A program made the translations under genes and the position numbers. The notes below the pieces were generated by a model, which worked only from the letters and a program-made list of their open reading frames with translations, ran no database searches and had not been told where the DNA came from. 64,000 nt of DNA from positions 6,025,501 to 6,089,500 of the forward strand of contig OY727093.1 of assembly GCA_963402885.1 (NCBI GenBank). The letters are read 5' to 3'. Below are positions 41,201 through 50,200 of this stretch, one piece after another. Position 1 is the stretch's first letter. Each line of letters begins with the position of its first letter. The stretch is from Antedon bifida. Taxonomy: Eukaryota; Echinodermata; Crinoidea; Comatulida; Antedonidae.

Positions 41201-44200
41201 TACAGAAGCTCAGTCCCCTCTGGTTCCATTAGAACATAAGTCCCCGATTGTTTCTCAGAGCCAGCAGTCTCCTATAGTACTACCAAACCAGCAGTCTTCA
41301 AATATAGTACCTGGTCAACCATCACCATTGGTGCAATCTGAGAAGCCACCAATAACTGGGCAGCAGTCGCCAATAGTTTCTTCTGAACAGCAGTCTCCAA
41401 TGACTGGACATCAGTCTCCAATGATAAAGCAACAGTCACCACAAGGAAGCCAGCCTTCACCTGCACAGGAATCATTACCACCAATGGTGCCATTTCAGCA
41501 AGGTGCACAATCACCAATAAATCCAACTACTCCATCACCAATGTTGGGAAATACTTCAAAATTTCCAACACCTCAACATCCAGGAATACAGCAAAATCCA
41601 AAGCCACCTATGTCACCACGAGGAGCACCTGCAGTGTTGTCCCAGCAACAATTACAGCAGCAACAGCAGCAAATTGTTCAGATATCTATGATGGACAACA
41701 ACCCATTCAGTGAGGCATTCCAAGCTAGAGAAAGACAAGCTAAATTGGAACAACAGAATGAAAGACAGAGGATTCAGTTAGTTCAAGAGATAGCAAAGAT
41801 AAAGCAAGCCCAGAATCCAATGGTTAATGTACAAAATCGCTCTAAGCCAACACAGGGAGAGGCATCCTTTTTCAACAAAGATGCACTTGGTTTTCCAATG
41901 ACAGATCAATTTTTAATGGAAGTACAGTCTACAAATGAAACGTTAAATCATATCCAACAAGTCATTTCACAACAGGCACCACAACCAGGTATGCCCATAG
42001 CTGACAGCCTGCAAATGCCACCACCAGAAGGTTTCCCAATGCCTCCAAGCTATCCAGTGTCTCAGGACAAGAAAGAAAAACCTAAGAAGAAGCAAAGGCG
42101 CAAGAAAAAGAATGCAGATTCAGAAGATGCAGATGGTAATGTACTGAGCAATGTTCGTCCTGGACGACCTCTACCATTGATGCCTCTTGAAACACCTCAA
42201 ATACCAAATGATATGATGGTACCTAATATGGGGATTCACAAACCTGGTGAATTAATGCAGCACTCTAGTAGTTCTAGCATTATTAATCCAGCCAACACTA
42301 ATATCCCAGTTGAAGATCTTCCTATGCTCCCTGGCCTAGATGAACATGGTATGCAACAGATTAATACTCAAGAACTATCAGGAGCTCAGAAAACCTTCCT
42401 TCAAAACCAACTTTTGAAACAGTTATTACAGGGACCAGCTTTATACGGCCAACAAAAGATTACCCACATTCCTCCAAACCTTGCTGAACTAGCTCTTGCT
42501 AGTGGTAATCAAAATTCTGAACAGCACCAACTAGACCTTCCAAATGGCAACAATGTACCTGTAAGAGAACACGAGGAAGATGAAGAAGAGATCAAATTAA
42601 CACCAGAGCAGCTAAAGCAATTGGAGATGTTGGAAAAACTTCCTTATGTCATTAAAAAGAAGGATGGAAAACCAGCTAAAAATGATCATGAAATTTTGAT
42701 GGAGATTCACAGAGAGGAGATCCAAGAGAAACAAAAGCAATTAGAAATAGAAGAACATCAAAAACAAAAGAAGAAAGATGGTGTGAAGAAGAGCCCCAAG
42801 GAAAGAGCTCCTCGGAAGCGCAAGAAACTTTCAAAAACTGAAGCAAAGAACCAAGACACCATTATGAATGCACTGAAACAGCTTCCTGTGTTAGATCTCT
42901 GTGAACCTGATGTTGTTATTAACTTTGCTCTTTGTCAGCCAGTAGGAAGCAGTGCACTAAATGGAAAGAACAAACTTCTAGGAAAATATGGCTATGCATT
43001 GATTGAAGGTGTAAGAGATTTTTATAAGCATTTTCCAAATGGTGCGTTGGACTCAAATAACCCTCCTACTCCACCGTCCTCGCCTCCAATTAAAAAGGAT
43101 TTTCTTGTCAATGGGGAAATGCATACAGAAGATATCTCCAAGAAGTTACTTAAACAAAAAATTAAGTCAGGTAAGCATAGAATTTATGAACAAGTAACTT
43201 AGTCTGTTTAATTAATATTAAAGTACATAAATGGTGTTATAGTAATATTGGTGTAAATATTATTTCAAGATTGAATATTTTAGAGTGCATATTTAATTTG
43301 AGCATTTTGTATGCATGCATTTTCTTTGGTTTTTGTGGCAGGAAATAAATTGCTACAAATATTAATTTTTTGAGCATCCCTGAAATGTTGGTATTTTATT
43401 TTACTCCTTTCCTTTCTGTTACCAAGGTGCCATGCCTGGTCTAAGAACAAGCCCTCTATCCTCTGTCGTTCCTGTATCAGATGTAACACTAACAACTGGA
43501 GATGAACTTATACGAGAGATGCAATCGCATCAGCGTACAATAACGAGAGCCACAAATCTAGCGTATAGTGGCGTCAAAGTACCGCCATCGTTACCAACAC
43601 CACCACCGTCAAACGCCAACTCTGCTGAAGAGGTAAACCGAATGCGGATTAGAATGATGATGTTGCAACAAGATTCAAACGTGCCTTCGTCGTCGCCAGA
43701 ACTAGATGATACTGAACCTGTACGATACAAGGGTTTACGTTTGATCACAGAAAATGCAGAGTCACTCTGTAAGAAAGAGAGGTCCACCTCACCAGCATTT
43801 GCTATTGTAAAACCCACGCCTAGGAGAGGTAAGTACCAAGCGCCTCATTCATGCACCCACCTATTCCTGCCCAGATTTTGATTTTTTTTTCTTAAAGCCA
43901 TATTCAATATTATTATGATTTATTTGCATGAATGAAAATATTATTTTTGTTTATATAATTGACCTACATTTACAAATGATGGTTGCATGGTTATTGTTCG
44001 TATACTTCATGTTATTTAAAGATCATTGTTAGTGTCATAATATATGAAATTTGAATAGTCAATAAAAAAGGGTAAAGAGAGAAAATTGCCGCCCCATGTT
44101 CTCCAACATGTCATGTATGGCTTGATAATTTACATATTACAGGGTCCTCCTGTTATTCAAAGCACAATATGCTATTGTTTGCTCTGTTCGGTCACAGCTG

Positions 44201-47200
44201 GCGTTGCTGAGACGTGTCTTTAGGAACGCTAATAAATGGTTCTCTATGAGAATATGTTATTGTTGTAAATTTTCATTCTTGTGCATTATGTAAGAGGAAC
44301 CTTGCAGACAAGAGAATGTAAGGTTACGTGTTTTTGTGTTTTATTCAGTGCATCCTGCAGTTGCAATTTCCAAGAGCAGTAGTGTATTGTCTCCAGGTGC
44401 GAAGATGTTAGTAGCTGGATCGTCTGTCACATTAACACTCAATCAACATGCTGGTGACCCACATAGTATTGTTGCCAGTTTAGCCGAAATTCTCAAGATA
44501 CCTGTTCCGTCCATCATTCAGTTGAATAACTTGAAGCAAGAACATTCTTTAGGTATGCATTTTGGTTTATCTTTTTCTGTCTGTTGTGCTTACTCTATGA
44601 GGTGTGTTTCGTGTGGATTGATTACTGCGAGTCTACTGTTCAATCTATGCATGAAAGGTTTTTCTTTTAAAAGAATTCCAAAGCAGAATAATTATTTTCT
44701 GTTTATCTTTTAACTACATATTTATCACAATTTTCTTTATACTGTTGTTGTATTTTGTAACCATGTTCAATCAGATGTTTATCCTGAAATGAAGCTTGTT
44801 TATGAATTGTTTAGATAAAAGAATTCAAAGTTTGTAGAAGTGAATTTTCACCAATATAACTTTATAATCAATTTTGTTTTGCTTAACATTCAAGGTATCA
44901 ATAAAATGGATCCTTCTGTGAAAGAAGCGCACAATCTATTGATATCTGCTTCATCTAGTAAACAACGCTTCTGCAAGCACTGTGATGTCTTGATACTTGG
45001 AGAAGCCGTCTACAAACCATCAGACTCTACTCCTCCTGGAAAGTCTCCAGATCCATCATCCGTATTCTGCAGCACCAACTGCTTCATGCAATGGACCATC
45101 TCGCAAAGAACACAAACTCAAGTTGAAACTCAAGAACTTACTGGTCCCGTTGTCAACCATCCAAGTCATGAGTCTCTTTTGCCTCCAAAACTTGTATCTC
45201 CAACACAGTTAAGTCCACCACCTGTCTCACCAGGGCCTCCGCCACCACCAAAGCCAGAGGTAAAGGTGGAAGAAGTCAAAATCTCAGACGTGAAAAGGGA
45301 ATACAAAGAAATTTTGAAGGAAGCAAAAGAGGCAAGTGCCTTAAAGGAAGCAAAGGAAAAAGAAGAAGCAAGACTAGCAAAGGAAGCTAAAGAATGGAAA
45401 GTGAAGGCTCAGATTAAGAGAAAACTAGCGGAAATGCCAAAACCAGTAAGTTTAATTTTAATTCAATTTCAATTTTGCTTTTATGTCGGATTCATGTTTA
45501 AAAAAAATATATTTAAAAAAATAGAAGAAAAAAAATTTTTTCAATCCCATTCGATTGTCAGTGTTTTATAATGAAAACTTACCAGTTAGAAAATAAATAA
45601 AACTGCAACATCAACAAACCACGATACTCCACAAGCAATGAAATATGCATCAGGAATCTGTTACTGTATTCATTTTATTACCTTTAATCATGTGTTTACT
45701 GCTTGAATGTTTACTTATATTTCTTGAATACTTTGATATACTTTATTTGTTATTTTAGCAACCCAATATGAAGAAATGGAGAAACATTCGGTACAAGAAA
45801 TGGTCTATGTACTGTCTACCACCCAAGAAATACTCGGATCCAGATGAAGAAGATATTGATGTTGTAAGTTAACCTTTTACATATTTTAAAAAGGTTGATG
45901 TCTTTGGAATTAAATATTTTGATCACCTCATGGAATGTGGTTTAAAAATAAGTAATACTAAATATAAAGTAAATATTGAAAGTTTAAGCAGGTTTATATC
46001 AAATGACATCTGTTTTTTCCTGCAACGAACAATGTGATATTGATGATAGAGCCATTTCAGATACACTCCTATGAAAAACATTTTCATATGAAATTATAAT
46101 TAATTTTCTACTTTATTGCCATCTATCAAAGTAGATTAGGATTAGGTATATTTCTTGCTTACACTGTTCTGCATAGGATAAACTCCATTAAATATCAGTT
46201 ACACTGAAAATCTTTTGCAGTTTTTTTTAATAAAATTTCAGATCAGTAAACATTTTAATTTTTTGCAATGATACAAATGCATGTTTAATGTTAATCTTTA
46301 CACAGTTAATCCAGAAACTTGGAACATCATTGCGACCGGAATCTGGATTGGAAGACGGAAGAAATTGCATTCTTTGTTCAGACCATGGAGATGGTGAAAC
46401 GAATGGCTCAGCAAGGTATTGTGCCTTACCCAAGAAACTAAATTAACCGAACCTCTCCTTTGGGGACACCAGTATTCAGGGGACAACCCTATTAAGAGGG
46501 TACTTTCTCATGAAACTCTAACACTACCGCTATTCAGGGGACACCTTTTTTCAGACGACACTCTTTTTGGATCCCAATGTTGTCGCCATATACAGATTCT
46601 ACTATACTAACAATGAATATCTATAATTTATTTATCCGTGAAAAAACTGTAATAACCAAATCTGTCTCTTTTTTACAGATTACTTAATTGCAACGTTAAC
46701 TCATGGGTGCATCTCAACTGTGCACTGTGGTCTTACGAGGTGTATGAGACGTTAAACGGCGCCCTCATGAATGTTCATACATCGATCAAACGAGGACTTT
46801 CCAACAAGTGTTGCTACTGCAGCAAGTTCGGAGCTACAGTTCTATGTCAAAAGCTTAGGTGTTCTAATATCTACCATTTTGGCTGTGCAATGAATGATAA
46901 CTGTATGTTTTTCAAAGATAAGGTAAGAATAATAAATATTAAAATGTACTTGTTAACTTTTTCTTGACATTTCAATATATGAATATGACTAGGCAGATAT
47001 TGTTAACATTTTACAATATTAAAAGAATATGAAAGTTTCATTTAAGTCCTCCAGTCTGGAATTTGGAAACTCTTATTGTTACTGACTGTATCTCACTTCT
47101 TTTTTCAGACTATGCTTTGTCCTCTTCATGCACCATCAAAGAATACAGACAACACGCTAGAGTCGCACATTGTCTTTCGTCGAGTGTATGTTAGTAGAGA

Positions 47201-50200
47201 TGAACACAAACAAGTGGCGAGGTAAATATCTTATGTCATCGTTTTCAGTCAGTCATCAATTATGATCCAATGTCCAAATAATTTTTTATATTTTCCTTTG
47301 AGCTTTATTAAAGTTTACTTAATGAGGAAAAAAAAATTCTATACTATATACTCATTTCCAGCTGTTTTAGTTATAATGTTTTTGTTTGTACAGTATCTCC
47401 ATTCAGATCCACCCACAGCATTGTCATTTTCAGAAATTTAAATTTATATTTAAATAATATGATAATTGCTTATTTCCAAGACATTATTTGTCTGTATTGT
47501 ACCTTTCTTTGTCTTAAGTTCTATCTACACTATCAAACTAGTTTGACAAAAAGTGTGATGTGCTCAAATATGGTAGTGATATGCCCAAATATGGTAGTGA
47601 TATGCCCAAATATGGTAGTGATATGACATCATCATCTCCATATATATATATATCACAAAGTTTGGATAGTGTAGACAGAGCATTATGATTTATATATGTA
47701 TTCTGCTTACAGGGTGATGCAAGACAATGAATGTCAACGAACACTGCGTGTTGGAAGTCTTGTGTTCAAATGCATTGGTCAACTTCTTCCACACCAAATG
47801 CAATCATTCCATTCAACAACTGCTATTTTCCCAGTAAGTTGACAGCAACTAGTAAAACTTCAATATGTTGAAGGGTATCATTGAACTGATGGGTCATTCC
47901 ATGTGAATTCAATCCAACCACCCTGTTTCATCGTATCAGATTTTGATGAAACTTAAAAATATATCCAGTATGTGAAAAACCAACAAAATATGTAGTTTTA
48001 AAATAAGCAAATTCCCCAAGTTTGAGTTCAATTTAAACTTATAAGTTATCTTAGCTTAAAGTAGCCATTTTGTTCAGTGACACAGGTTTTTTTTTGCTAT
48101 TTTTTGGTTCACCCTGTCTCCATACAAGAGGAAATATATATATCCCTATCCAAATAAAAAAATATATATTCCTCTTAGATGTGGTAAATGTACTTTTCTC
48201 AATTTCTTACAGGTTGGGTTTGAAGCATCACGTTTGTATTGGAGTATGCGATACACCAACAAACGATGTCGTTACATATGTTCCATCGGCGAATCCAGCG
48301 GGAAGCCATTATTTACAATCCGTGTCCAGGAGCAGGGACATGAAGATGTCACTGTACAAGATACTACAATTAGGGGTAGATTATTTTTATTTAATTCACA
48401 GATACTAATCATGGACGGATGGAAAAAATACTAAATACATCACAATCATGTATATGATACAACGAAAAGATTGTAATAGTTTTATCAGTTATTTTGAGTA
48501 ATTTTAAATGTATTAAATTTCAAATTAGGCCATCTACATACCCATGGCATCCTCGGTCACAGCGCACAAAGAGATGATCCCCTACTCTTTTCCAATAGTG
48601 TACAAGTTCTTTATCATGCACTTGTGTATTGTATATACACATGATCAACAGCTTTACTTTTCATCTGAAGGACAAGTCTCAAACCCATGCCTTTCACGTG
48701 CAATATCCCTTACCATATGTAAAGTATGATTACTGTTTAAAACTACTGTTGTAATTATTACTAAATGATAATGTTTGTATACTTCAGGCGTTTGGCAGAA
48801 GATTTTATTACCTATTGAAAAGCTACGCCGTGAAGCGGACATGCTCAAACTCTTTCCAAGATTCATCAGTGGTGAAGATTTGTACGGTCTGCAAGAACCG
48901 GCCATTCTAAGAGTACTTGAATCGGTAAATATACAGATAATAGTTATCAGTATTTACATAAACAACTATTTTAACAGTGTTCTGTCTGGGTCTGTAAATA
49001 TGTTTTACCTCATTTGGTTCAGTTTAGTGTATTTGTATTCAAATTGGCATTATGTACATGTCCTAGTAAACACTGATTAAAAACACGTTTATTTTATTGA
49101 ACAAGTTTACCATATCTACCATATTAATATTATAAGCCTAGTTTGACACTATTTTTGTGCAAGTGTAACTAGGAATATTGTCACACTATAATGTGAATTA
49201 CCTAAGATCAAGGGGTCAACACAATGGTCAAGTTGACTTATAAAATAAAAACATGGATAGACTTCACAAATGGCTGCCTTAACTAATCGAAAGATTTTGA
49301 TTTTAAAATATCTAATTCAACTTGTCTTCATCTATTGTAGCTTCCTGGTGTTGAGCTGATCCAGAACTATCAGTTCCGCTATGGAAGATCTCCATACTTG
49401 GAACTTCCATTAGCTATCAATCCATCAGGATGTGCTCGCACTGAACCCAAGATGAGAACCCATGTTAAAAGGTAAGAGATATTATACAAGCAATGAATGT
49501 TTATGAGTGGTATGGTACAAATAATGCCAATGATGAAAATTTATATTTCAAAATAGATTTGGAATTACAGTAATGGAGAATTTTTTTTTTACACAAATAA
49601 AAAAAAAGTATGATTTAACAATTGTTAAATAGTGCGTACTATTGCACGCCATGTGACCCACAATCCTCCGATCAACTTTACTGCAAGTATTTGTTAAAGT
49701 TATTGTTGTCCTTCTTTTCTCAGATCTCACACCCTGACCAGCAACACAACCTCACGTTCATACCATCAACCATTGGTTACTGGTGATAGCATATATCCAT
49801 ACAAGACCTTTGTACACTCCAAGACATCTCAATATCGCAAGATGAAAAGTGACTGGAAGTCAAATGTTTATCTGGGCCGCTCACAGATTCAGGTAAGGAA
49901 AAGAGTGCAATTATAGAAGTTTTTAACAATTTTTCTTTTTTTTACATATGAATGTATTGTCATGTTTATTAACTTTTTATAGTTTGTGTTGAGTTGTGGT
50001 AGCTGACACTTGACTATCATACAGAAAGACCCAGGTTCAAATCCTGATCCAGGTTGAACAATACAAGGGAGGATAAGGCAGTATGGAAAAGCTACTATCC
50101 ATAATTATTTTTAATCTGTAGAAATTATTTATTCTGAAGCCCTGTCTACACTATCAAAACTACACTTGTTACAAAAAAATGTGATGTGCGCATATATGGA

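Noticed and set aside
38782-41526. Minus-strand open frames opposite exon 34
   Set aside because: Shadows of the repetitive coding exon; their V/A/L-rich repeats are the antisense of PGQQSPM units.
47880-48070. GGGTCATTCCATGTGAATTC block as a mobile element
   Set aside because: The opening resembles a common dispersed repeat (also GGTTATTCCATG near 8360), but no ends or second full copy could be established.
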